Source: Bacillota bacterium
GTDB taxonomy: Bacteria > Bacillota > Clostridia > Lachnospirales > Lachnospiraceae
Length of the DNA: 64,000 bases
Direction of reading: 5' to 3'
NCBI GenBank assembly: GCA_023391695.1
Contig: JAEWAK010000012.1
Coordinates: 124,001 to 188,000, forward strand
Shown here: positions 38,584 to 46,588 of the stretch, one piece after another
How the letters are laid out: each line of letters begins with the position of its first letter
How positions within the stretch are numbered: the stretch's first letter is position 1
Program-made: the position numbers and the translations under genes
Notes under the pieces: model-generated
The model's input: the letters and a program-made list of their open reading frames with translations, nothing else
What the model was told of the DNA's origin: nothing
Database searches by the model: none

Positions 38584-39378
38584 TTATGCAAGCATCATTC
38601 TGTCATTGGCAAATTCCCCGCCGCTGGCACTCTCAAATCTAGCTAACAAATCACTCACCTTTAGATTCTTCTTTTCTTCGCCGGAAACATCATAAATAAT
38701 ACTGCCTTCGTGCATCATGATCAACCGGTTTCCATATTGGATGGCATTCTTCATATTGTGGGTTACCATAAGGGCGGTAAGGGAATTCTTTGCTATAATC
38801 TGTTCTGTCAGTTCCAATACTTTTCCGGCAGTTTTAGGATCCAGGGCAGCCGTATGCTCATCCAACAAAAGGAGCTTCGGATTTTTAAGGGTTGCCATAA
38901 GGAGGGTAAGGGCCTGTCTCTGGCCGCCGGAAAGGAGGCCGACTTTGGAGGTTAACCTGGTTTCCAGGCCTAAGTCCAGGGTCTTCAATAGTTCCACATA
39001 CTGTTCCTTTTCCGCCCTGGTAATTCCCCAGCTTAATCCCCGCCTTTTTCCCCTTCGAAAAGCCAGGGCAAGGTTTTCTTCTATCTCCATATCCGCAGCG
39101 GTTCCAAGCATGGGATCCTGAAAAACCCTTCCCAGATATTTTGCTCTTTTAAATTCCGGCAATTTGGTAATATCAACCCCGTCTAAAGTGATTGAGCCCT
39201 GATCCGGGAAATGTACTCCGGCAACCATATTCAGCATGGTGGATTTGCCGGCTCCGTTGCCGCCGATAATGGAAACAAAGTCCGATGGATTCAGTTTAAG
39301 CTCCAGACCATTTAAAACCGTTTTTTCATTAATAGTACCCGGATTAAAGGTCTTATATAAATTCGTTATCGTAAGCAT
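38584..39378 (-). CDS. ABC transporter ATP-binding protein (TrpXYZ-like importer)
   Basis: This 264-aa ATPase has Walker A GGNGAGKST near residue 39, the signature LLSGGQRQ near 146, Walker B LLLLDEHTA near 168 and an H-loop in VTHNM near 203. It follows the permease with a 1-nt gap. With the lipoprotein and the branched-chain-type permease it forms a complete importer. Related operons in Firmicutes carry aromatic amino acids (TrpXYZ), but the substrate here is not shown by sequence, and no T-box precedes it. The C-terminal tail (SDLLARFESASGGEFANDRMM) is typical for this subgroup. Confidence 0.9.
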   Translation of the reverse strand: MLTITNLYKTFNPGTINEKTVLNGLELKLNPSDFVSIIGGNGAGKSTMLNMVAGVHFPDQGSITLDGVDITKLPEFKRAKYLGRVFQDPMLGTAADMEIEENLALAFRRGKRRGLSWGITRAEKEQYVELLKTLDLGLETRLTSKVGLLSGGQRQALTLLMATLKNPKLLLLDEHTAALDPKTAGKVLELTEQIIAKNSLTALMVTHNMKNAIQYGNRLIMMHEGSIIYDVSGEEKKNLKVSDLLARFESASGGEFANDRMMLA

Positions 39379-39379
39379 A

Positions 39380-40318
39380 TCATTGACCCTCCTTGTGTAC
39401 TTTTACTTTTTGTTTTTTTAATACCGGCACGGACAGCGCAACCGCAACAAGTACAGCCGTCAGAAGTTTAAGGTCATCGGTATTCAGTCCAATCTGCAAT
39501 ACTATGGCAATAATAATCCGGTAAATGACGGAACCGATTATAATAGCAGTAAGTTTATGGGCAAAGGAACGGCGTCTGTGAAATACGACTTCCCCGATAA
39601 CTATGGAAGCAAGGCCTGTTACGATTGCTCCCACACCCATGCCGACATCCGCATAACCCTGGCTTTGGGCGACAAGGCCGCCGGACAAGGCAATTAAACC
39701 GTTGCCTAAAGCCAGACCGATGATCTTCATCAAATCCGTATTGGACCCCTGGGCCCTTACCATTGCTTCGTTATTACCGGTAGCACGTATTGCACTCCCC
39801 ACTTCCGTCCCGAAAAACCAGTACAGGACGGCAATCACTATGATTGAAAATATTATGCCGATGCCAATGGAAACCAAGGTCTGCAGCAGGGAATCTTTTA
39901 TTCCCAGTTCTTTTGCCGTGGGCAGCAATGCCTTTACGGAAGATATTATGGTACTATTTCCAAGAAGGGGTGTGTTTGCCTGTCCCATAACTCTTAAATT
40001 TATGGAATATAAAGCAATCATTGAGAGAATACCGGAGAGTATTGCCGGTATCTTCAGTTTCGTATGTAAAAGCCCGGTTACAACTCCGGATAACATACCT
40101 GCTATTATGGCAATAAATAAGCTAAAAAAAGGATTCCATCCCAGACCGGCAATCATAATTGCACTGACACTGCCTCCCAAAGCAAAACTTCCTTCACTGG
40201 TCATATCCGCAAAATTTAATATCCGAAACGCAATATAAACCCCAATGGCCAATATTGCCCAAAAAAGTCCCTGTGACAGCGCACCTAATGCAGCCAAAAA
40301 AATTGCTGTTATATCCAT
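39380..40318 (-). CDS. ABC transporter permease (branched-chain/TrpY-like)
   Basis: This 312-aa membrane protein has about eight to ten hydrophobic segments and the LivH/RbsC-type permease fold (PF02653), with ILNFADMTSEGSFALGGSVS near residue 34 and the coupling loop GSAIRATGNNEAMVRAQG near 180. The ATG at 40318 is preceded by AGGT and matches the family start; an upstream in-frame start at 40366 would fall inside the intergenic hairpin. It works with the ATPase and lipoprotein on either side. A 64-nt hairpin between it and the lipoprotein gene may lower its expression relative to the binding protein. Confidence 0.9.
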   Translation of the reverse strand: MDITAIFLAALGALSQGLFWAILAIGVYIAFRILNFADMTSEGSFALGGSVSAIMIAGLGWNPFFSLFIAIIAGMLSGVVTGLLHTKLKIPAILSGILSMIALYSINLRVMGQANTPLLGNSTIISSVKALLPTAKELGIKDSLLQTLVSIGIGIIFSIIVIAVLYWFFGTEVGSAIRATGNNEAMVRAQGSNTDLMKIIGLALGNGLIALSGGLVAQSQGYADVGMGVGAIVTGLASIVIGEVVFHRRRSFAHKLTAIIIGSVIYRIIIAIVLQIGLNTDDLKLLTAVLVAVALSVPVLKKQKVKVHKEGQ

Positions 40319-40350
40319 TACTTTACCTGACCTTCCCTTAAACCTGAATA

Positions 40351-40414
40351 CTGTCCCAGGTATCAATTCTTGTATATGCAGGAAAACAGATGCAAGAATC
40401 CCACCATGGGACAG
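40351..40414 (-). repeat. Intergenic hairpin between ABC lipoprotein and permease genes
   Basis: CTGTCCCA pairs with TGGGACAG and an inner ATTCTTG pairs with CAAGAAT across a 64-nt span. There is no T-run, so it is more likely an mRNA-stabilising or partial attenuator structure than a full terminator. Confidence 0.55.
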
Positions 40415-40441
40415 CTTTTCCGTTATTTATAATAACTGATT

Positions 40442-41431
40442 TTATTCCTTATCTTCTGCTAAATCAGAAGGTATTTCAATTCCCAACTGGGCCGCAACCT
40501 CTTCATTAATTGACAGCTTGCATTGGTCTTTAGAAAGATATTCTATCGGCATTTCTGCTGTGGTAGCTGTTCCTTCAATGATTTTAACCGCCTGTTTTCC
40601 CGTTAATTTACCAAGTTCATAATAATCAATTCCGTATGTAGCCAAACCGCCTGCTTCCACCATATTTTCTTCACCGCAGATAACAGGAAGATTATTGTCA
40701 TTGGCAACCTGTGCAACGGTAGGCATAGCCTTTGCAATTACATTATCCGTAGGAGCATAGATGGCATCCACTTTTCCGATTAAGGATTCAACCACCTGCT
40801 GGATTTCATTGGTATTGGATACGGTGGTCTCTTCCGATTTAATTCCGAGTTCCGCAGCGGCTTCTATGGCCATATCGGCCTGGATCTTGGAATTTACTTC
40901 ACTGGAGCAGTAGAGGATCGCGATTTTTTTCGCGTCCGGAACTAATTTCTTTAACAAATCAATCTGTTCCTTAACCGGGGTCAAGTCAGAAGTTCCGGAT
41001 ACGTTGCCGCCGGGTGCTTCATTGGATTCAACCAGACCGGAACCCGCAGGGTCCGTAACTGCCGTTACTAAAATCGGGATATCTTTTGTTGCATTGGCAA
41101 CAGCCTGTGAAGCCGGAGTTGCAATGGCTAAAATCAAGTCGTCATTATCATTCACCAGTTTCTGGGCAATGGTATTGGCATTGGCCTGGTCACCCTGGGC
41201 ATTCTGATAATCGATCGTAATCTTTTCCCCGTCTACATAACCTGCTTCTTCAAGGGCATCCACAAAACCCTGATAAGCCGCATCCAGGGCAGCATGTTCT
41301 ACTAACTGGTCCACCCCGATCCGGAAAGTATCCCCTTTCGAGCCGCTATCCTTCGTACCGCATCCGGCCAGGGATGTACTTACTAAGAGTGCTGCTAAAA
41401 TGACAGGTATTACTTTGTTGGCTTTTTTCAT
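40442..41431 (-). CDS. ABC transporter substrate-binding lipoprotein (TrpX-like, PF04392)
   Basis: This 329-aa protein begins with a lipoprotein signal peptide (MKKANKVIPVILAALLVSTS, lipobox LAGC at residues 21-24). The mature protein is the two-lobe PF04392 binding fold: RIGVDQLVEHAALDAAYQGF, then QGDQANANTIAQKL and AITDPAGSGLVES-like segments. Members bind aromatic amino acids or similar small molecules. An AGGAGG site precedes the ATG at 41431. It is the first gene of a three-gene importer. TTGACA lies about 110 nt upstream with TAGACT 17 nt further on as a possible promoter. Confidence 0.9.
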   Translation of the reverse strand: MKKANKVIPVILAALLVSTSLAGCGTKDSGSKGDTFRIGVDQLVEHAALDAAYQGFVDALEEAGYVDGEKITIDYQNAQGDQANANTIAQKLVNDNDDLILAIATPASQAVANATKDIPILVTAVTDPAGSGLVESNEAPGGNVSGTSDLTPVKEQIDLLKKLVPDAKKIAILYCSSEVNSKIQADMAIEAAAELGIKSEETTVSNTNEIQQVVESLIGKVDAIYAPTDNVIAKAMPTVAQVANDNNLPVICGEENMVEAGGLATYGIDYYELGKLTGKQAVKIIEGTATTAEMPIEYLSKDQCKLSINEEVAAQLGIEIPSDLAEDKE

Positions 41432-41598
41432 AACTTCCTCCTTATAAACTGTTATTGCTTTAAGCTTCACCACAAAAACGCTTTAAAGTATTAAAGTTTA
41501 ACGCTTTTAATGGATAAAGTCTATACTGATTTAGGCCATTTGTCAATTATTTTTTATCAATGAAATCATTTAAATGGAAATTATTGTGCCTGCTTAAG

Positions 41599-41642
41599 AA
41601 AAAAAATAACAGGGTTTAAGAATGTTTCAAATTCTTAAACCC
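41599..41642 (-). terminator. Terminator of motAB
   Basis: GGGTTTAAGAAT pairs perfectly with ATTCTTAAACCC (12 bp) and the minus strand then has a run of Ts. It starts 15 nt after the motB stop codon. Confidence 0.9.
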
Positions 41643-41656
41643 ATAAGTTTACAATA

Positions 41657-42463
41657 TTATTGAGTTTCTACCTGATCCGGTCCTCCGTTATAAAGCAGGG
41701 TTATGCTGATGCGCCTGTTCTTCATCCTGCCTTCTGCCGTCTCATTGGATGCTACCGGTTTATATTCTCCGTATCCGATTGCTACCAGCCGTTCCGGTTT
41801 TATCTTGTAATTATCAACCAGATATTGAACTACATTGGCCGCCCTTTCCGCAGATAACTGCCAGTTGGAACGATATTTACTGTTATTTACCGGAACGTTA
41901 TCCGTGTATCCCTCCACCTGTATGGGACTGTCAATACTGTTCAGCAATTCTGCAATCTGGTCCAGAACCGGTTTCATCTCCGGTTTTACATCCGCTTCCC
42001 CGCTGTCAAATAAAATATCATTCGGCAGAGAAATAACCATACCTTTCTCTTCGATGGTTATATGCAGCTTGTCTTTGAGATCGCTGTCTTTTATCGCCTT
42101 ATAAAGGCTGCTTCTCATTTCTATGAAATCGTCCCTGCTGATACCGCCGCCTTCCTTGATCGTATCGCCCTCCACGGTTCCTTCTGTCATTGATTCCCCG
42201 TCCGCCAGATTATTATCCGATGAAAGCCCGGTGCCGCCGTCCAGGAAACCGGCGCCTTTTGGTATTATGGAACCGTCAACACTCTTTCCGGAAGTGCCGA
42301 AAGCCTCGCTTAAGGACTGGGACAGTTCTTCATATTTCGCCTGGCTGACGTTACTGATTGAATAAAGCATAACAAAAAATATCATAAGTAGGGTTATTAA
42401 ATCCGAGTAGGTCAACAGCCATCTTTCACTGTTCTCCTTCTTCTCTTTCTTCTTTTTCATCAT
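41657..42463 (-). CDS. motB: Flagellar motor protein MotB
   Basis: This 268-aa stator protein has a basic N-terminus and one membrane helix at about residues 15-38 containing the proton-binding aspartate (LLTYSDLITLLMIFFVMLYS). A linker follows, and then a C-terminal OmpA-like peptidoglycan-binding domain with IQVEGYTDNVPVNN near 190 and NWQLSAERAANVVQYL. It pairs with MotA to form the ion-driven stator. Its start overlaps the end of motA by 38 nt, a coupling common in these pairs. A strong terminator follows. The linker is rich in Gly/Ser/Asp. Confidence 0.94.
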   Translation of the reverse strand: MMKKKKEKKENSERWLLTYSDLITLLMIFFVMLYSISNVSQAKYEELSQSLSEAFGTSGKSVDGSIIPKGAGFLDGGTGLSSDNNLADGESMTEGTVEGDTIKEGGGISRDDFIEMRSSLYKAIKDSDLKDKLHITIEEKGMVISLPNDILFDSGEADVKPEMKPVLDQIAELLNSIDSPIQVEGYTDNVPVNNSKYRSNWQLSAERAANVVQYLVDNYKIKPERLVAIGYGEYKPVASNETAEGRMKNRRISITLLYNGGPDQVETQ

Positions 42464-43205
42464 CTAAGTACCCTTTCAGCCTTTCTACGATTAACGCCGG
42501 ATTGCCGCCTTCCTGTACCATTAAGATTCCATCCATCATCATATTTTTCGTTACAATTTCGTCCGTATCCAGTTCTTTTAATTTATTGGCAATGGGCAGC
42601 CATAAAAGGTTGGCAGATCCTACGCCGTAAAGAGTGGCTATAAACGCGATAGCAATCTGGGGTCCCAGAGAGTTCGCATCCCCGCCTAAATTACCCAAAA
42701 CATGTACCAGCCCCATAACCGTACCGATAATTCCCATAGTAGGCGCAAACCCGCCTGCGGCCTCAAACACGGCAATTCCTTTTGAATGGCGGTACTCCAT
42801 ATTGTCAACCTTATTTTCCAAAGTCTTTTTGATTATTTCCGGATCCGTACCATCCATTACCAGCTGAAGGCCTTCCACGATAAATCTGTCATATGTATTA
42901 TTCTGTATTTCGGTTTCCAATGATAATAATCCACTTGTTCTTGCCAGGTTGGATACCTTCCAGAATGTGTCGATAATTTGCTGCCTGTCCTGTTTCTGCC
43001 TTTTAAATGCAATCACGATTATCTTAGGCAGTTTTGCCAGAACGGAAGATTTAAATGATACCCCAACCGCACCGAATGTCCCGCCAAAAACGATCATTGC
43101 CGCCGTAGGCTCCAATAGTGAATCAACATGGCCTCCATCCAATACAAAAGCCGTTATTAACGATGCAAAAGCAATTATAATACTAATTATCATGGTAATA
43201 TCCAT
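42426..43205 (-). CDS. motA: Flagellar motor protein MotA
   Basis: This 259-aa protein has four membrane segments. The first is IISIIIAFASLITAFVLDGG and the second GGTFGAVGVSF. The third and fourth include GFAPTMGIIGTVMGLVHVLGNL, which holds the conserved prolines of the torque generator. Between them is a cytosolic loop with the charged residues that contact FliG. It is the ion-channel partner of MotB, whose gene overlaps it. GGAG precedes the ATG. A sigma-A-like promoter lies about 245 nt upstream; I saw no sigma-28 sequence. No other flagellar genes are adjacent. Confidence 0.94.
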   Translation of the reverse strand: MDITMIISIIIAFASLITAFVLDGGHVDSLLEPTAAMIVFGGTFGAVGVSFKSSVLAKLPKIIVIAFKRQKQDRQQIIDTFWKVSNLARTSGLLSLETEIQNNTYDRFIVEGLQLVMDGTDPEIIKKTLENKVDNMEYRHSKGIAVFEAAGGFAPTMGIIGTVMGLVHVLGNLGGDANSLGPQIAIAFIATLYGVGSANLLWLPIANKLKELDTDEIVTKNMMMDGILMVQEGGNPALIVERLKGYLDDEKEEREEGEQ

Positions 43206-43449
43206 AAATGCAGCTCCTTTCCACTCCTAACCTTGATGCGCAAAATTTTTAATCTGCCAGAAAGCATCTCCTAATTTATTATCGTATTTTTAATACAAAA
43301 CCATTCACCATAAATTTCCTTACAAACAACTATACACCCTCCAAACGTATTAAACTATTAAATACCAGATTATCCGGACCAGAAACAACACCGGAATCCG
43401 GAGCATATTTATCCCATAACCTGTAATAATTAACATATTATCTACTACT

Positions 43450-43477
43450 ATTTTAGACAAATTAATTTATTTGTCAA
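43450..43477 (-). promoter_or_regulatory. Promoter candidate of motAB
   Basis: TTGACA (43477-43472) and TAAAAT (43455-43450) are 16 nt apart on the minus strand, giving a leader of about 240 nt. Confidence 0.5.
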
Positions 43478-43610
43478 CATAATTTTACATCATAAAATCC
43501 TGTGTAAATGCCTTACAAAAGCCCGTTCGGCTTGTTTACAAGCATTGCTTTTTTATCCACGGCATTGCTTAGTACTAATTTCTCATAATCTGCATTCCTT
43601 CTTCTGATCT

Positions 43611-43690
43611 AAGGTGTGTTTTAAAACTACTTGTACCGGGCTGGATGCTCCTCTTTGTGAGAGGCAAAGCGATAATTTTTTAAACACGCA
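43611..43690. mobile_element. Degenerate left half of the 164-bp MITE
   Basis: About 70 nt align with the left half of 46425-46588 (GGTGTGT, AAAACT, CTTGTRCCGGGCTGRATG, CTTTGTGRGAG, GCGAT). The right half and right terminal repeat are missing. Confidence 0.7.
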
Positions 43691-43717
43691 CGCCTCTAAT
43701 ACAATATGAAGGTTAAA

Positions 43718-43772
43718 TAAGACTAACCCACGCCTACAGGCGGCGTGAGACTTCCTTGACAGGCTAAATTAA
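43718..43772. repeat. IS200/IS605-end-like hairpin upstream of the 102-aa gene
   Basis: CACGCC/GGCGTG forms a hairpin followed by GACTTCCTTGACAGGCTAAAT. The tail is nearly identical to the one at 21485-21530. Confidence 0.5.
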
Positions 43773-43783
43773 GCGGATGTAAT

Positions 43784-43812
43784 TTGACTATCTGAAACCT
43801 ATCCATTATAAT
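43784..43812 (+). promoter_or_regulatory. Promoter of the 102-aa gene
   Basis: TTGACT (43784-43789) and a perfect TATAAT (43807-43812) are 17 nt apart, placing the start of transcription about 25 nt before the start codon. Confidence 0.8.
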
Positions 43813-43844
43813 GAAGAAAGAACTTTTTTGGAAAGGATTTTACC

Positions 43845-44153
43845 ATGACGGAAGAATTAAATAACTTAAATACGGATTTAAAAGATTTATTCGTAAAAGA
43901 CCAGATAGAAGAGGTAATGATAATACTGGATAAGACGGCAGAGGATAACGTCCTTGAAATTACCCGGTATAATTATGATATCATTAAGAAATATTATGAT
44001 TCCCGGAAGTTTGAGCTTTTAATTCAGTACATCCGGTTCGCGGCGTTCTCCTGTTACTTATGTGAATATGCAGCAAAAAGGCAATTAATCCCTCAGGAAG
44101 AATTTGACGGTATGTCCGCCATATTTACCGAAATCTATAACCACTTGAAATAA
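43845..44153 (+). CDS. Small helical protein of unknown function
   Basis: This 102-aa protein is not one I recognise. It is acidic and appears all-helical (MTEELNNLNTDLKDLFVKDQ, then a central ITRYNYDIIKKYYDSRKFELL). It has two cysteines in FSCYLCEYAAKR near residues 68-71 and no signal peptide or membrane helix. The case for a real gene is good: a consensus promoter with 17-nt spacing lies just upstream, a GGAAAGGA site precedes the ATG, and codon use resembles the neighbours. It stands alone between motAB and ferritin on the opposite strand. I infer no function. Confidence 0.7.
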   Translation: MTEELNNLNTDLKDLFVKDQIEEVMIILDKTAEDNVLEITRYNYDIIKKYYDSRKFELLIQYIRFAAFSCYLCEYAAKRQLIPQEEFDGMSAIFTEIYNHLK

Positions 44154-44260
44154 GCCAGACTCTGGCGCTGATGCGCGGCCGGTGCATGACGGTCTTAGTA
44201 TGTTCTGTAAACGACTTTTGCATTGAATAGGATTCTTTATAACACTTAAATTCAGGGAAA

Positions 44261-44455
44261 ATTACGACAGGAGTGAAAAATGGATTGTCCAAGCAGCCTC
44301 GTTCGAGGCTGCGAGTTGTCCGCTTTTCACTCCCGCTTTAAGTAATTTTTTTGAAATTTTAAATTGTCACATGGGCTCTTTTCCTGCAAAATCGGACCAC
44401 CACATCCGGAAGTTACCTTCTGACCGGAATAATTTTCCTCCATACGTTTGTCCTT
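44261..44455. repeat. Dispersed repeat, GTGAAAAGCGGACAACTCG family, copy 2 (inverted)
   Basis: The reverse complement matches 16970-17135. Within it, GGAGTGAAAA and TTTTCACTCC flank a perfect GCAGCCTCG/CGAGGCTGC hairpin, so about 65 nt can fold into one long stem. It sits downstream of ferritin. Confidence 0.8.
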
Positions 44456-44460
44456 TATTA

Positions 44461-44973
44461 TTATAAAACCAGGGATGGAGCCGTATAGACTCTTGCCTTC
44501 AATTCATTGTCCAGCATATAAAGTCCTTTGGGGTCCCCTGCAAACAAGTCATATTTCTTGATATTGTCGTCCGCATTCTTTTCTTCTTCCCCCTGCTCTT
44601 TAATAAACCAGTCCAGGAACTGCATCGTCCTGAGATCCTTATTTTTGTAGGCTGCTTCATATATATTGTTGATGGACGCAGTTACAAATTCTTCATGTTC
44701 TAGGGCAAGCACTAAGGGATCACGAAAATTTCCGTACTTTTTATCCGGAGCGGAAATCGCCGCAAGCGTAACGGATTCGCTGTTATTTAACAGGTATTGG
44801 CGGAATAACAATGCATGATCTCTTTCCTCCTGCATCTGGACAAAAAACCAATTCTCAAATCCGTTCAAACTTTGGTCGGCATAGTAATTTGCCATATCCA
44901 TATAAAGATAGGCGGAATAAAATTCTTTGTTGATTTGTTCATTCAGTAATTTTACAACTTCTTGATTTAACAT
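44461..44973 (-). CDS. ftnA: Non-heme bacterial ferritin
   Basis: This 170-aa protein oxidises Fe(II) and stores iron in a 24-subunit shell. The ferroxidase ligands fit: Glu in INKEFYSAYLYMDMANYY near residue 17, the E-x-x-H pair in QEERDHALLFRQ near 50-53 and Glu in VLALEHEEFVTAS near 94. The QMQEERDH context and FIKEQGEEEKNADDNIKKYD segment near 130 are typical of bacterial FtnA. There is no heme-binding Met as in bacterioferritin. An AGGAAAGGA site precedes the ATG. The upstream gap carries a dispersed repeat with a TATAAT-like box about 110 nt away. Confidence 0.94.
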   Translation of the reverse strand: MLNQEVVKLLNEQINKEFYSAYLYMDMANYYADQSLNGFENWFFVQMQEERDHALLFRQYLLNNSESVTLAAISAPDKKYGNFRDPLVLALEHEEFVTASINNIYEAAYKNKDLRTMQFLDWFIKEQGEEEKNADDNIKKYDLFAGDPKGLYMLDNELKARVYTAPSLVL

Positions 44974-45039
44974 TTGGCATCATCCTTTCCTTTGTTCCAT
45001 TTGGTATGAATTGCAACCCTGCCCAGGCTTCTCCGGACG

Positions 45040-45086
45040 GAACCTGCAAACGGGCTTGCAAATTTCAGTTCCGCTTTCATTATATC
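45040..45086. repeat. Dispersed repeat, TTCCGCTTTC-TTATATCA family, copy 3
   Basis: CCTGCAAACGGGCTTGCAAA and GTTCCGCTTTCATTATATCA align with the two copies at 25.5 kb. Read on the minus strand it carries TATAAT (45084-45079) toward ferritin. Confidence 0.7.
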
Positions 45087-45453
45087 ACATCTTATTTATT
45101 TCTGGTATTTTTTTCTTTTGTAGCGGAGACTTCCGTACGAATATTGGGTTTTTATTGATAAAATCGGTTATTCATACATGTTTTGGACAAGACTTTTGAA
45201 AAGTCTTGTTTTAGTTTGCAGAATTTATAAAGCCTATATATTCATTCCTGGTTTTTAAAAGGAACTTTTTTAGCGGTCCTGTTTGAATACGTAGGCTATG
45301 TCTATTGTTATTATTTTCTATTATTATATCGTTCATACATAATTGCTCATTTTTTTTATTAATAATAGTTTAAGGAATTAAGGTAGACTGTTTGGGAAAG
45401 ACTTAAAAAGCTTGAAAGAAGAGATTGGTCATAGTTAAATTAGATTTTATAAT

Positions 45454-45569
45454 AATAATGCCATATCGATTTTCAATAAGGCATAAGGACACGCAAAAAA
45501 TATTGAGGGGAGTATATTTTCATTAAACATACTGCCTTATGCCTTATTGAAAAAGGATATGACATTATT
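45454..45569. mobile_element. 116-bp palindromic element with ~35-bp inverted repeats
   Basis: AATAATGCCATATC-TTTCAATAAGGCATAAGG at the left end is the near-perfect complement of the right end (three or so mismatches in 35), around a 46-nt centre. The shape suggests a MITE, and I found no second copy in the window. Confidence 0.55.
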
Positions 45570-45608
45570 AATTGATATGAAAGTTGAGTTTGAGTTTGAA
45601 GTAATTTA

Positions 45609-45655
45609 GTCCGTCAAGGAATTCTCCTGCTTTTGTAGACGGATGTTAGACTTCC
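45609..45655. repeat. IS-end-like inverted repeat
   Basis: GTCAAGGAA and TTCCTTGTC close a fragment whose right part reads GACTTCCTTG, like the tails at 21.5 and 43.7 kb. It is more divergent than those two. Confidence 0.35.
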
Positions 45656-45703
45656 TTGTCTCAGTGGAGGTCGGGGCTCCGCTGAAATAGCAGCATAGCT
45701 GCG

Positions 45704-45747
45704 TAATAGGTTAAGAGCATATACAAAGGTATAAATATCCGCTTTGG
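45704..45747. repeat. Dispersed repeat, AAAGCGGATATT family, copy 3 (inverted)
   Basis: The reverse complement reads AAAGCGGATATT, TTTGTATATGCTC and TTAACCTATTA, matching 35001-35050 and 37309-37355. Confidence 0.65.
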
Positions 45748-45893
45748 CTGCGTTACTATCAACTCTTTTCTATATTATATCCACTTTTCTTTGATTTGTC
45801 AAATATTTTTGAAATATTTCCATGATTTTTGTACTCATATGTAAAAAATATTTATTTATGATACTATTTATATATAAAAGGGAGTGTGTTAGT

Positions 45894-46286
45894 TTGGATA
45901 TAGGAAAAAAGATTCGAAATTTAAGACTGCAAAAGAATATTCCGCAGAATGACCTGGCTAAGATTCTTGGGGTAAGTAAATCTACCATGTCTAATTATGA
46001 GCGTAATTACAGCACTCCGGACCCGGATTTAATAGTAAAGCTGGCGGATTATTTTAATGTGAGCATCGATTACCTGTTTGATTATGATATCAGTCATAGA
46101 TTGGAATTAACAAGGGAATCCTCCGATTACCGTCCAGACGGCGGGGTTATAAGCAAGGATGAATGGAATGTGTTGAATTACTACAGCCGGCTGACTGATG
46201 AAAACAGGGATTATATTAAAGGACAGATGATCCAGTTATATTTAGACCAGACAAAAACCGTAAAAGAGGACGAATCCAATGAATAA
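45894..46286 (+). CDS. XRE-family helix-turn-helix regulator
   Basis: This 130-aa protein has an N-terminal Cro/C1-type HTH: IGKKIRNLRLQKNIPQNDLA, then KILGVSKSTMSNYERNYSTP, residues 3-62, followed by DYLFDYD. The C-terminal half (NVLNYYSRLTDENRDYIKGQ) resembles the dimerisation tail of SinR/Rap-like or conjugative-element repressors. I chose TTG at 45894, 9 nt after GGGAG, because the family begins MDIGKKIR; in-frame ATGs upstream have no ribosome binding site and add hydrophobic residues. Its targets are unknown. It lies between repeats and the cobalamin operon and is transcribed toward the 164-bp MITE. Confidence 0.85.
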   Translation: MDIGKKIRNLRLQKNIPQNDLAKILGVSKSTMSNYERNYSTPDPDLIVKLADYFNVSIDYLFDYDISHRLELTRESSDYRPDGGVISKDEWNVLNYYSRLTDENRDYIKGQMIQLYLDQTKTVKEDESNE

Positions 46287-46424
46287 AAGGTTCCTGCATA
46301 ATCAAACGATGAACCTTTGTCTGGAATGAGGAATATTTTATTTTAAATGTGTGTACAGTTTGCGGGGATAGCGGCAGAAGAAAGAATGCCGTTATCCCCG
46401 CATATTTTATATGCTTTATTTTAC

Positions 46425-46588
46425 TAGGGTGTGTCTGAAAACTGCTTGTGCCGGGCTGAATGTTCCACTTTGTGGGAGACAAGGAGCGATTTTGGGGGCG
46501 TAGCGGGTCTACGTTCCCAAAATCACGACGCAGTATACCACAAAGTGGGGCGTTCAGAACGGTGCAATGAGTTTTCAGACACACCCTA
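46425..46588. mobile_element. 164-bp MITE with perfect 19-bp terminal repeats
   Basis: TAGGGTGTGTCTGAAAACT at the left end is exactly inverted at the right end. Inside, GATTTTGGG/CCCAAAATC and CCACTTTGTGG/CCACAAAG form nested stems, so the entire element folds on itself. The ends include TA, as expected for TA target duplication (IS630/mariner style). It has no coding capacity. The right end overlaps the cbiC stop codon. Confidence 0.85.

Larger units (their letters stand above)
43206..43844. other. 639-nt gap with motAB promoter and mobile fragments
   Basis: It holds the motAB promoter and leader, a degenerate MITE half (43611-43690), an IS-end-like hairpin (43718-43772) and the promoter of the next plus-strand gene. 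No coding sequence is credible. Confidence 0.55.
44974..45893. other. 920-nt gap with several repeats
   Basis: It contains a TTCCGCTTTC-family repeat (45040-45086), a 116-bp palindromic element (45454-45569), an IS-end-like fragment (45609-45655) and an inverted AAAGCGGATATT-family copy (45704-45747). No gene is supported. Confidence 0.6.

Noticed and set aside
43206..43449. c-di-GMP (GEMM) riboswitch in the motAB leader
   Set aside because: The leader is long enough and the context tempting, but no GEMM core sequence was found.
46425..46588. Simple terminator for the XRE gene and cbiC
   Set aside because: Perfect 19-bp ends at 164-bp spacing, nested stems and a degenerate second copy at 43.6 kb fit a MITE better, although it may still terminate transcription.
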